Part shown: piece by piece, positions 18,228 through 25,257 of the stretch | Numbering within the stretch: the first letter of the stretch is position 1 | How the letters are laid out: each line of letters opens with the position of its first letter | Source of the DNA: Gallionellaceae bacterium | Lineage (GTDB): Bacteria; Pseudomonadota; Gammaproteobacteria; Burkholderiales; Gallionellaceae | Assembly: GCA_030690855.1 (NCBI GenBank) | Contig: JAUYFR010000300.1 | Location: 1 to 26,263 of the forward strand | Direction: 5' to 3' | DNA: 26,263 nucleotides | Notes under the pieces: generated by a model | Told to the model about the DNA's origin: nothing | The model's database searches: none | The model's input: only the letters and a program-made list of their open reading frames with translations | Made by a program: the position numbers and the translations under genes

Positions 18228-18437
18228 CTAAGGAACGGGGTCGTAACCGCCCGCACCCCATGGATTACAACGCAGTATTCGCCAAACTCCATGCTTAATT
18301 CCACGTATAAGCCCATGTTTTATCAGGGCATCTCTGAAATAAGTAGAACAAGAGGGGGTAAAGCGACAAGTAGGAGGAAATAGAGGGCTTATTAAATATT
18401 GATACCCTCTAATTATGAATAAAATAACGCGAATCAT
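18228..18437 (-). CDS. yidD: Membrane protein insertion efficiency factor YidD
   Basis: Small cytoplasmic-face protein of 69 residues that assists YidC-dependent insertion. Signature segments are all present: IRGYQYLISPL (9-19), PTCRFTPSCSTY with two Cys (22-33), and the C-terminal RCNPWGAGGYDPVP. It overlaps the end of rnpA by four bases. The order rpmH-rnpA-yidD-yidC-mnmE is conserved across many bacteria. Confidence 0.96.
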   Translation of the reverse strand: MIRVILFIIRGYQYLISPLFPPTCRFTPSCSTYFRDALIKHGLIRGIKHGVWRILRCNPWGAGGYDPVP

Positions 18438-18784
18438 AGAGTTGCTATTCTGGCATTAATTAACAATCGAGATAAAGCCTGTCTAAACTCTGGTGTTTCG
18501 TTGCTAATTATCGAACGCTTTACTCTAATAATGATGTCGATAGTATTAACGTTCCCAGCTGTACTTAATCGAAAAACCTCTCGAACAACTCTTTTTATTC
18601 GATTTCTGGTTACTGCCTTAACCGCAACCCGCTTACTTACAATAATGCCTATTCTATCTAACCCTGCCTCATTTTTAGAGGTATGAAGAACAATCCACTT
18701 ATTCGTTATTGGCCTGTTCTTCAGGATTCGTTCGAATTCATCACTACTATGAATTCTCTTAGAATATGAAAAATTTTGTGTCAC
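18434..18784 (-). CDS. rnpA: Ribonuclease P protein component (GTG start)
   Basis: Protein cofactor of RNase P, which matures the 5' ends of tRNAs. It has 116 residues and a basic overall charge. The RNA-binding RNR motif is in AVTRNRIKRVVREVFR (R60-N61-R62), with FERILKN at the start and IIVSKRV in the central strand. The start is GTG at 18784-18782, one base after the rpmH stop; the ATG two bases earlier runs straight into TGA. No separate Shine-Dalgarno is apparent, so expression is likely coupled to rpmH. Confidence 0.95.
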   Translation of the reverse strand: MTQNFSYSKRIHSSDEFERILKNRPITNKWIVLHTSKNEAGLDRIGIIVSKRVAVKAVTRNRIKRVVREVFRLSTAGNVNTIDIIIRVKRSIISNETPEFRQALSRLLINARIATL

Positions 18785-18785
18785 A

Positions 18786-18920
18786 TTACACTGCTAAGCG
18801 TTTGCGACCTTTAGCTCTACGCGCAGCAATAACTGCTCTTCCACCTTTTGTTTTCATACGAACCAAAAATCCGTGTGTGCGTTTTCTTTTAGTTACTGAT
18901 GGTTGATATGTACGTTTCAT
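18786..18920 (-). CDS. rpmH: 50S ribosomal protein L34
   Basis: A 44-residue ribosomal protein, extremely basic, starting MKRTYQPSVTKRKRTHGFL and ending RRAKGRKRLAV, the full family length. AAGGA lies seven bases before the ATG. The combination SVTKRKRTHGFLVRMKT supports a betaproteobacterial source. It is the first gene of the leftward cluster and is preceded by a near-consensus promoter. rnpA follows with one base between. Confidence 0.98.
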   Translation of the reverse strand: MKRTYQPSVTKRKRTHGFLVRMKTKGGRAVIAARRAKGRKRLAV

Positions 18921-18956
18921 GATTATTCCTTACTTGTTCGCGTTGAAAAGCGCGCG

Positions 18957-18985
18957 ATTACAATACTTTACTTGTTTCCTGTCAA
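18957..18985 (-). promoter_or_regulatory. Sigma70-type promoter for rpmH-rnpA-yidD-yidC
   Basis: On the minus strand TTGACA (18985-18980) is followed after exactly 17 bases by TGTAAT (18962-18957), i.e. a perfect -35 and a five-of-six -10. The expected start is around 18950, leaving about 30 bases of leader before the rpmH ATG. The consensus DnaA box at 19000-19008 sits 14 bases upstream of the -35. Confidence 0.8.
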
Positions 18986-18999
18986 GTTTATTTTATACC
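18972..18999 (+). promoter_or_regulatory. Possible dnaA promoter, weak
   Basis: On the plus strand TTGTTT (18972-18977) and TATACC (18994-18999) are 16 bases apart, each four of six against consensus. The -10 abuts the DnaA box at 19000-19008, an arrangement that would suit autorepression by DnaA. This is a guess from pattern; other A/T-rich hexamers in the spacer could serve. Confidence 0.3.
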
Positions 19000-19008
19000 T
19001 GTGGATAA
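19000..19008 (-). promoter_or_regulatory. Consensus DnaA box between rpmH and dnaA
   Basis: TGTGGATAA reads TTATCCACA on the minus strand, a perfect nine-base match to the high-affinity DnaA box. It is the only perfect box I found in the two spacers flanking dnaA. It lies 52 bp upstream of the dnaA start and could serve in dnaA autoregulation, control of rpmH, or as part of a bipartite origin. Confidence 0.85.
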
Positions 19009-19060
19009 CTTTTTTTTCTAGCTGTAGAATGCGCTTCAGTTTTAATCCTCCAATACTTTC

Positions 19061-20404
19061 ATGCCTCATCAAAAACTTTGGAATAGCTGCCTTGATTACT
19101 TTAAGACTCAGCTTCCTGCTCAACAATTCAACTCTTGGATTAAGCCCTTAATTGTTGAGGTTAAAGACCAAAAAATTGTAATCGTTACGCCTAATGGATT
19201 TACATTAAACGTTATTCAAGAACGATTTTTACCAGAAATATCTAAGCGTGCCCTTGAGTTTTTTTCAACACCTGTCCATATTGAACTGCGCATAGAAAAA
19301 CAGAGACAAATAGCAATAACTCCCAATAATCCTTCAAGTATTAAAGCTGAAATAAAAACGATAGCAAAAAAAACTTATCAAAACTCAGTCAAGCTAAATT
19401 CATCCTTACTATTCGAAAACTTTGTTACCGGTAAAGCTAACCAGCTTGCCCATGCCGCAGCTATTCAAGTAGCAGACTCACCAGGAACAACTTACAACCC
19501 TTTATTTATTTACGGCGGTGTCGGTTTAGGTAAAACGCACCTATTACAAGCCATCGGTAACCAATTTAAACAAGAAAATAACCAGGCTAAAATTTGCTAT
19601 GTTCACGCAACAAATTACATTTCTGATGTTGTTCGCGCTTTTCAAACTAAACAATTTGATGAATTTAAACAATTCTACAACTCGTTGGATTTGTTATTGA
19701 TTGACGATATTCAATTTATTGCCGATAAACCAGGAACACAACAAGAGTTTTTCTATACGCTTAACTCTTTGATTGATAAGAATAAACAAGTTGTTATTAC
19801 GTGCGATACTTTTCCAAAAGAAATTAATGGGATAGAACCAAGATTAACCTCTCGATTTAGCTGTGGTTTAACGGTAGCTATTGAGCCTCCCGGTTTAGAA
19901 ATGCGTGTTGCTATTCTTTTACAAAAATCTACTCAATCGAAAAATCCTATTGGCGAGGATGTGGCTTTTTTTATTGCCAAACATGTACGATCAAATATTA
20001 GAGAGCTTGAAGGTGCATTAAATAGAATTGAAGCTTTCGCCCGTTTTCATAAACGTCCTATTAATGTTGAATTAGCAAAAGAGGCTCTCAAAGATCTTTT
20101 AGCTGCTCAAAATAAACAAGTATCAATTGAAAATATTCAAAAAACAGTTGCGGACTTTTATCGAATTAAAATAATTGATCTATTATCTAAGAAAAGAACA
20201 AGAATTATTGCAAGGCCTAGACAAATGGCAATGTGTTTAGCAAGAGAATTAACCCAATTAAGCTTGCCGGAAATAGGAAATGCTTTTGGCGGTAGAGATC
20301 ATTCGACCGTTTTACATGCTTGCAAAACAATTGAACAATTAAAAAATACAGATAATTCAATACACTCTGACTTCAATTTACTTAATCAAACCTTAAGGAA
20401 TTAA
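19061..20404 (+). CDS. dnaA: Chromosomal replication initiator protein DnaA
   Basis: Binds DnaA boxes, opens the origin and loads the helicase. The 447 residues comprise domain I (1-80, with LWNSCLDYFKTQLPAQQF), a short linker domain II, and the AAA+ domain III with Walker A GGVGLGKTH (152-160), Walker B LLLIDD (211-216) and TSRFS carrying the arginine finger. Domain IV ends with the DNA-binding signature GGRDHSTVLHACKTI beginning at 410. No Shine-Dalgarno is visible; the leader instead has CCTCC about 15 bases before the ATG. The start is still favoured because it reproduces the family N-terminus. Base composition is very A/T-rich (for example 17 G+C in the 60 bases at 20101-20160). Confidence 0.98.
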   Translation: MPHQKLWNSCLDYFKTQLPAQQFNSWIKPLIVEVKDQKIVIVTPNGFTLNVIQERFLPEISKRALEFFSTPVHIELRIEKQRQIAITPNNPSSIKAEIKTIAKKTYQNSVKLNSSLLFENFVTGKANQLAHAAAIQVADSPGTTYNPLFIYGGVGLGKTHLLQAIGNQFKQENNQAKICYVHATNYISDVVRAFQTKQFDEFKQFYNSLDLLLIDDIQFIADKPGTQQEFFYTLNSLIDKNKQVVITCDTFPKEINGIEPRLTSRFSCGLTVAIEPPGLEMRVAILLQKSTQSKNPIGEDVAFFIAKHVRSNIRELEGALNRIEAFARFHKRPINVELAKEALKDLLAAQNKQVSIENIQKTVADFYRIKIIDLLSKKRTRIIARPRQMAMCLARELTQLSLPEIGNAFGGRDHSTVLHACKTIEQLKNTDNSIHSDFNLLNQTLRN

Positions 20405-20419
20405 CTATGTATTTTCCCT

Positions 20420-20436
20420 TTATAAAATGTTTATAA
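20420..20436. repeat. AT-rich inverted repeat just after dnaA
   Basis: TTATAAA-ATG-TTTATAA is a perfect palindrome with 7-bp arms and a 3-base spacer, 15 bases after the dnaA stop. Being pure A/T in the arms it could be part of a DNA-unwinding element. It is too weak to be a good terminator. Confidence 0.6.
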
Positions 20437-20463
20437 GTCCATAAATAAAAGAAAACAGAAAAG

Positions 20464-20472
20464 TTATTCACA
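20464..20472 (+). promoter_or_regulatory. DnaA box in candidate oriC
   Basis: TTATTCACA fits the degenerate DnaA box TTATNCACA at all fixed positions. It lies 60 bases after the dnaA stop and immediately left of the repeated AACAATATAAAA elements. Confidence 0.7.
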
Positions 20473-20479
20473 ATATATA

Positions 20480-20514
20480 AACAATATAAAACATGAGTTG
20501 TGAACAATATAAAA
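20480..20514 (+). repeat. 12-bp direct repeat, 23-bp period, in candidate oriC
   Basis: AACAATATAAAA occurs exactly at 20480-20491 and again at 20503-20514. The start-to-start distance is 23 bp, roughly two helical turns, which would place both copies on about the same DNA face. The one-mismatch DnaA box at 20499-20507 overlaps the start of the second copy. Repeated A/T 12-mers resemble origin-unwinding repeats in other bacteria, but they may also arise by chance in such biased sequence. Confidence 0.65.
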
Positions 20515-20599
20515 ACAACTTAACTTATTGTTTATAGGTTTTAATTAGAGTTATACATAAAAAAAGATCACATTATTATTGTTATTAAGGATATATAAA

Positions 20600-21703
20600 A
20601 TGTTTATTGAAAAAATTGATCGAGATTCCATACTCAAACCCTTGCAAACAGTTGTTGGTATTGTTGAAAGAAAACAACCGCTACCAATACTTTCTAATGT
20701 TTTAATAGAAAAAAATGTTGGTACCATTAAATTAGTCGCAACCGACTTAGAGATACAAATTTCCACACAACATCAGTTAGAGGCAGGAGCAGCCATCGGT
20801 TCGGTAACGGTCTCAGCAAAAAAATTACAAGAAATTCTTCGAGTTTTGCCTGATCAAAGCCAAGTATCGCTAGATATTCAAGAAAACAAACTGCTAATCA
20901 AAGCTAATAAAAGTAAATTTAGTTTACAAACATTACCTGCACAAGATTTTCCATTAGTTACAAACTTAATTGAAGGCGCTACTAAAATTGTTTTAAAGCA
21001 AGGGTTACTAAAAAAACTCTTAGCATTAGTTCAATATGCGATGGCGCAACAAGATATTCGTTATTACTTAAATGGTGTTTTATTAGTAATTGAAAATAAC
21101 ATTATTAGACTGATTGCTACGGATGGTCATCGTTTAGCCTATGTCAGCGCAAGTATAGAAAACGAAGGCCCAAAAAAAGAAGTGATTTTGTCTAGAAAAA
21201 CTGTCAATGAATTATCAAAACTTCTTTCTAATAATGAAGACCCGATTGAGCTAGAGTTAGCTGAAAAACAAGTCAGGATTACTTTTGCAGATATTGTATT
21301 AACTTCAAAAGTAATTGATGGTAAGTTTCCAGACTACGAACGAGTGATTCCTAATTATACAAATCATCTACAACTGGATCGATTAACTATTGTGCAAGCC
21401 CTTCAGCGAGCAGCAATTCTATCCAATGAAAAATTTAGGGGCGTGAGATTTGTTCTAACAGAAAAGAATTTACGTATTATCAGTAGCAATAGTGAACAAG
21501 AAGAGGCCCAAGAAGATATTGAAAATGAATATCATGGTCCGGCATTGGATATTGGTTTTAATGTAAATTATTTGCTTGATGGGCTAAACAACACACCAGC
21601 GCAAGAAGTAACATTCTCATTTGGAGATCCGAACAGTAGTATTTTGATTACCGTTCCAGGAGAAGAAGAGTTTAAATATGTAGTCATGCCAATGCGCATT
21701 TAA
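20600..21703 (+). CDS. dnaN: DNA polymerase III beta sliding clamp
   Basis: Ring-shaped clamp that tethers DNA polymerase III to template DNA; 367 residues, the usual size, containing three clamp domains. N-terminal KPLQTVVGIVERKQPLPILSNVLI, central RYYLNGVLLVIENNIIRLIATDGHRLAY and the C-terminal EEFKYVVMPMRI are all typical; the last part contributes to the pocket that binds clamp-interacting proteins. The frame extends upstream to a TTG at 20579, but the ATG at 20600 has AAGGA eight bases before it and gives the family N-terminus. Like dnaA it is A/T-rich. Confidence 0.98.
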   Translation: MFIEKIDRDSILKPLQTVVGIVERKQPLPILSNVLIEKNVGTIKLVATDLEIQISTQHQLEAGAAIGSVTVSAKKLQEILRVLPDQSQVSLDIQENKLLIKANKSKFSLQTLPAQDFPLVTNLIEGATKIVLKQGLLKKLLALVQYAMAQQDIRYYLNGVLLVIENNIIRLIATDGHRLAYVSASIENEGPKKEVILSRKTVNELSKLLSNNEDPIELELAEKQVRITFADIVLTSKVIDGKFPDYERVIPNYTNHLQLDRLTIVQALQRAAILSNEKFRGVRFVLTEKNLRIISSNSEQEEAQEDIENEYHGPALDIGFNVNYLLDGLNNTPAQEVTFSFGDPNSSILITVPGEEEFKYVVMPMRI

Positions 21704-21708
21704 TTACA

Positions 21709-21724
21709 AGTTTCACGTGAAACA
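21709..21724. promoter_or_regulatory. parS site in the dnaN-gyrB spacer
   Basis: AGTTTCACGTGAAACA matches the parS consensus TGTTTCACGTGAAACA at 15 of 16 positions; only the first base differs. The inner 14 bp palindrome is identical to the site at 15220-15235. It ends 17 bp before the gyrB ATG, so it lies in the gyrB leader, about 1.1 kb right of the candidate oriC. Confidence 0.95.
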
Positions 21725-21741
21725 ATAATTTTGGAAAAAAC

Positions 21742-24171
21742 ATGAGCGATAACTACGACGAATCAAGCATTCAACAACTCGAAGGGCTAGAGGCCGTTCG
21801 TAAACGGCCGGGAATGTACATTGGAGATACATCCGATGGAACAGGTCTGCATCATATGGTGTTTGAAGTTGTTGATAATGCGATTGATGAGTCGTTGGCT
21901 GGCCATTGTGATGATATTAAAGTCATTATTCATGGAGACAACTCAATTTCTGTTTCAGATAACGGCCGTGGAATTCCTATTGGAATTAAGTTTGATGACA
22001 AACATGAACCAAAGCGCTCTGCCGCAGAGATTGTTTTAACAGTACTTCATGCAGGTGGAAAATTTAATCAAAATAGCTATAAAGTATCCGGGGGTTTGCA
22101 CGGGGTTGGTGTTAGTTGTGTTAATGGTTTATCAGAGTGGCTTAAATTAACTACGTACCGCGATGGAAAAAAATATGGCATAGAGTTTGAAAAAGGTTTT
22201 GTAAAAGACCGTTTGATCGAAACCCAAAATGGTGTAGAGGTTTCTCCAATACGAGTATTGGGAGAAAGTCATAAAAAGGGTACTGAGGTCCATTTTCTGG
22301 CGGATAAAGAGATTTTTGGTAATGTTGAGTTTCACTACGATATTTTGGCAAAGCGGTTGCGTGAACTTTCATTCTTAAATAACGGCGTAAAGATTGAACT
22401 GGTTGATCAACGCACTGGAAAAGGCGAGAATTTTGCTTATTCTGGAGGTGTGCGTGGCTTTGTGGAGTACATGAACAAAAGTAAATCTGTGCTTCATCCA
22501 AAGTGCTTTCAGGCAAGCGGCGAAAAAGACAATATCGTTGTTGATGTTGCGATGCAGTGGAACGATAGTTATTCAGAAGTTGTGCAGTGCTTCACTAATA
22601 ACATTCCCCAGCGCGATGGCGGCACGCACATGACTGGTTTACGTATGGCGATGACTCGCGTCATTAACAAATATATTGAAGAACATGAATTGGCGAAAAA
22701 AGCCAAGGTAGAAACTGCGGGCGATGACATGCGCGAAGGGTTAACCTGCGTACTTTCGGTCAAAGTGCCTGATCCAAAATTTTCGTCACAAACAAAAGAC
22801 AAGCTGGTTTCTAGTGAAGTGCAACCCGCCGTGCAAGAGGTTGTAGCGCAAAAGCTAAGTGACTTTTTACAAGAAAACCCAATTGACGCTAAAATTATTT
22901 GCAGCAAAATTATTGATGCGGCACGCGCTCGTGATGCGGCACGCAAAGCACGCGAGCTAACGCGTCGCAAAGGAATTTTGGACGGAATTGGTCTGCCTGG
23001 TAAATTGGCCGATTGTCAGGAAAAAGACCCCGCGCTCTCTGAGTTGTATCTGGTCGAGGGTGACTCTGCGGGTGGTTCCGCCAAACAGGGTCGCGATCGT
23101 AAGTTTCAAGCGATTTTGCCCCTCAAGGGAAAAATTTTAAACGTAGAAAAGGCTCGTTTTGAGAAGCTCATTGCCTCGCAGGAAATCGCTATTCTCATCA
23201 CCGTGCTGGGCACCGGCATCGGCAAAGAGGAATACAACGCAGATAAATTGCGTTATCACCGCATTATTATTATGACGGACGCGGACGTAGACGGAGCGCA
23301 CATCCGCACCCTGCTGCTCACTTTCTTCTATCGTCAAATGCCAGAGCTGGTCGAGCGCGGCCACATTTACATTGCTCAACCGCCGCTGTACAAAATCAAG
23401 CAAGGCAAGGATGAGCGTTATCTCAAAGACGAACATGAGATGAAAAGCTACCTGCTCAAGTCTGCTTTAAATAACGCAATGTTCTATCCAGCACTCGAAA
23501 CCACGCCGATCCAAGGCGAGGCACTAGAGCAAATCGCCAAGCAATACTTCCTCGCGGAAGCCGTGATTGACCGCCTGTCGCGCTTCATTGCGCCCGAGGC
23601 CAGCCATGCATTGCTTATCCTCCCTACCCTGTCATTAGATGACTCCACTCAAGCGCAAAAGAGCGCACAACTGCTAGAAGCTGCTTGTGGTGGCGTTATT
23701 AAAGCCGAAATTGAGAGTGATGAAAGTGGTGAGTTACGCTTGCGTTTGGAAAAGATTTATCACGGCAACTACTCGTTAAGTTATCTGGACAAAGACTTCC
23801 TGCAAAGCGGTGATTATGTACAAATCCGCCAGACAGCCCAGGCGCTGGAGGGTTTAATTACGCCGACCGCGTATGTAGTGCGCGGCGAACAACGACGTGC
23901 CGTGAGCAGTTTCAAACAGGGCGTTGAATGGTTACTGGAAGAAGCCAGGCGCGGTGTCAGCACTCAGCGCTACAAAGGCTTGGGCGAGATGAATCCAGAG
24001 CAGCTGTGGGAAACCACCATGGACGTGAAGAACCGTATTTTGCTGCGCGTACAAATTGAAGATGCTATTGCTGCTGATGAAATATTTACGACGTTGATGG
24101 GTGACGTGGTTGAGCCACGCCGTGCGTTTATTGAGCAGAATGCGCTAGGTGTGAAGAATTTGGATGTCTAA
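21742..24171 (+). CDS. gyrB: DNA gyrase subunit B
   Basis: ATPase and TOPRIM subunit of gyrase, which introduces negative supercoils ahead of replication forks. The 809-residue length matches the long proteobacterial form with an insertion in the C-terminal half (E. coli has about 804). The GHKL ATPase shows EVVDNAIDE (42-50), DNGRGIP and the GGLHGVG lid; TOPRIM shows LVEGDSAGGSAKQGRDR and DADVDGAHIRTL; the tail has STQRYKGLGEMNPEQLWETTM and RRAFIEQNAL. It begins 38 bp after dnaN with no recF between. The first third is A/T-leaning like dnaN and the later part is clearly richer in G+C (25 of 60 at 21961-22020 against 34 of 60 at 23281-23340, counted by hand). Confidence 0.98.
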   Translation: MSDNYDESSIQQLEGLEAVRKRPGMYIGDTSDGTGLHHMVFEVVDNAIDESLAGHCDDIKVIIHGDNSISVSDNGRGIPIGIKFDDKHEPKRSAAEIVLTVLHAGGKFNQNSYKVSGGLHGVGVSCVNGLSEWLKLTTYRDGKKYGIEFEKGFVKDRLIETQNGVEVSPIRVLGESHKKGTEVHFLADKEIFGNVEFHYDILAKRLRELSFLNNGVKIELVDQRTGKGENFAYSGGVRGFVEYMNKSKSVLHPKCFQASGEKDNIVVDVAMQWNDSYSEVVQCFTNNIPQRDGGTHMTGLRMAMTRVINKYIEEHELAKKAKVETAGDDMREGLTCVLSVKVPDPKFSSQTKDKLVSSEVQPAVQEVVAQKLSDFLQENPIDAKIICSKIIDAARARDAARKARELTRRKGILDGIGLPGKLADCQEKDPALSELYLVEGDSAGGSAKQGRDRKFQAILPLKGKILNVEKARFEKLIASQEIAILITVLGTGIGKEEYNADKLRYHRIIIMTDADVDGAHIRTLLLTFFYRQMPELVERGHIYIAQPPLYKIKQGKDERYLKDEHEMKSYLLKSALNNAMFYPALETTPIQGEALEQIAKQYFLAEAVIDRLSRFIAPEASHALLILPTLSLDDSTQAQKSAQLLEAACGGVIKAEIESDESGELRLRLEKIYHGNYSLSYLDKDFLQSGDYVQIRQTAQALEGLITPTAYVVRGEQRRAVSSFKQGVEWLLEEARRGVSTQRYKGLGEMNPEQLWETTMDVKNRILLRVQIEDAIAADEIFTTLMGDVVEPRRAFIEQNALGVKNLDV

Positions 24172-24241
24172 AGAGCGAGTTGCCTTAACCAGAAAAAAGG
24201 AGTTGTTTGCTGAAAGTTAGTGAGTTACACGGAGAGCTGTT

Positions 24242-24595
24242 ATGCATATTTCAATAATAAAGATATTGGTTTTACTTCTTTTCTTTTTTCTGTCGGGTTG
24301 CGGAACACTCGAAAATAAAACTATCCTCTTGAATGTTGGAGACTCTAAGAAGGCGGTTCTTGATGTTATGGGGACACCAGCAGACCGCCAAATAAGCGGG
24401 CAACAAGAGGCTTGGCAATATTGCGTTTCTGGAGCTGGGTTTGGGTGGAATGACCATAAAATTATTTGGTTTAACGCTGGGCAAGTAACCGGAATTAATT
24501 CTTATAGATCGAGCGTGAGTGGTTGCCAAGGAGGAATTAAACCCGTGCGCTGGGAAAATGCCCCGGATTCTGTTTTGGAAATCAGGCGTCGATGA
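24242..24595 (+). CDS. Small lipoprotein, possible SmpA/BamE-like fold
   Basis: A 117-residue precursor with a signal sequence (hydrophobic run 8-17) and a lipobox LSGC, predicting cleavage before Cys20 and lipid attachment. The next residues are GTLE, with no Asp at +2, so sorting to the outer membrane is expected by the E. coli rule. The mature part has VGDSKKAVLDVMGTPADRQ followed by a WQYC segment; this 'start-of-helix, MGTPxxR' pattern resembles SmpA/BamE-domain proteins, but it is not the conserved BamE itself as far as I can tell. GGAGA lies seven bases before the ATG. It lies 70 bp after gyrB and may be an accessory gene. Confidence 0.8.
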   Translation: MHISIIKILVLLLFFFLSGCGTLENKTILLNVGDSKKAVLDVMGTPADRQISGQQEAWQYCVSGAGFGWNDHKIIWFNAGQVTGINSYRSSVSGCQGGIKPVRWENAPDSVLEIRRR

Positions 24596-24666
24596 TTCAA
24601 CCCTGTATTTGAGTAGGATGGTTTGCCGTTGGGGAATTGTTCAATTTTAATGTTAGTGAGTACAAC

Positions 24667-25098
24667 ATGACTCTCACCAATGCACATGCCGATCAGATTG
24701 CAACACTATTAAACGAGCGAAACCAGCTTACCCAAAAGCTCACGCGTAAGAGTGTTCTTGACCATGCGGATAGTTATATTTGTCGCTTCTCAGATGCAAA
24801 TGAAGTTGTTGCGTGTGTTCAAGTAAAGAGCGTTCAGTGGTACCAAACTGAAATTCTTCATCTTACTGTGGCCGAATTTCAAACGAGAAAAGGATATGCC
24901 AAATGGTTATTGTGTGAGGCGGAGCGCGTTGCTCGTACAAAAGGCGCTCGTTTGCTCCAATGTACCATTCGCGAAAGCAATATCGGAAGTCGCACGTTGT
25001 TTGAAAGTTTTGGTTTTTTGTACATCAACACATTTAATAACCCGAGCAGCGGGAACAACGTAATGATTTTTCAAAAAGTATTACTCTGTGTTCAATAA
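24667..25098 (+). CDS. GNAT-family N-acetyltransferase
   Basis: A 143-residue protein with the GNAT fold: LHLTVAEFQTRKGYAKWLLCEAE (beta4-alpha3, with the RKGYAK acetyl-CoA pyrophosphate loop) and CTIRESNIGSRTLFESFGF (beta5-alpha4, with the usual N-x-x-S-x-x-L-F-E pattern). The substrate cannot be predicted. A TTG at 24637 is in frame upstream, but the ATG at 24667 has GTGAG about eight bases before it and is preferred. The gene lies 71 bp after the lipoprotein gene and converges with topA. Confidence 0.85.
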   Translation: MTLTNAHADQIATLLNERNQLTQKLTRKSVLDHADSYICRFSDANEVVACVQVKSVQWYQTEILHLTVAEFQTRKGYAKWLLCEAERVARTKGARLLQCTIRESNIGSRTLFESFGFLYINTFNNPSSGNNVMIFQKVLLCVQ

Positions 25099-25189
25099 TC
25101 TCTGTAACCTAACACGAAAATAGAGCGAAGCGGTCAGGCTCGATTTTTTTAAACTAAGCAGTAAAGTTGCCTTGTAACCCAATAAACAG

Positions 25190-25210
25190 AAGGCCTGCAG
25201 AGCAGGCCTT
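25190..25210 (-). terminator. Hairpin downstream of topA, possible terminator
   Basis: A perfect 9-bp stem AAGGCCTGC/GCAGGCCTT with a 3-base loop lies 66 bp beyond the topA stop and 91 bp beyond the acetyltransferase stop. On the minus strand it is followed by CTGTTTATT, a weak T-rich tail; on the plus strand no T-tract follows. It probably ends topA transcription and may block both directions in this convergent spacer. A second, weaker stem GCCGCA/TGCGGC lies at 25226-25246. Confidence 0.6.
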
Positions 25211-25247
25211 GTAAAACGAGCTACAGCCGCACAATATCTATGCGGCA

Positions 25248-25257
25248 GGGGGGGGGG
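25248..25257. repeat. G10 homopolymer in the topA-GNAT spacer
   Basis: Ten consecutive G on the plus strand, 19 bp from the topA stop and directly after the small stem at 25226-25246. Poly-G tracts are prone to slippage in cells and to sequencing error. It is outside any gene, so no coding phase variation is implied. Confidence 0.8.

Larger units (their letters stand above)
20405..20599 (+). other. Candidate oriC, dnaA-dnaN spacer
   Basis: A 195-bp spacer that is overwhelmingly A/T. It holds a DnaA-box match TTATTCACA at 20464-20472 (TTATNCACA), a one-mismatch box TTGTTCACA on the minus strand at 20499-20507, and a one-mismatch TTATACATA at 20551-20559. It also has a 12-bp direct repeat, a 7-bp-arm AT palindrome and one GATC (20566-20569). 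Many proteobacteria have oriC next to dnaA or between dnaA and dnaN, and gene orientation switches nearby at about 18.95 kb. The AAGGA ribosome site of dnaN (20587-20591) forms its right end. Confidence 0.7.

Noticed and set aside
18199..18261. Longer YidC with 21 extra N-terminal residues
   Set aside because: The extension MGCGRLRPRS... overlaps yidD, is not hydrophobic and does not match the family N-terminus; the ATG at 18198 does.
25120..25150. Possible plus-strand terminator after the GNAT gene (GAGC...GCTC then seven T)
   Set aside because: Only four base pairs close a loop of eleven bases, too weak to call, although the T-run is suggestive.
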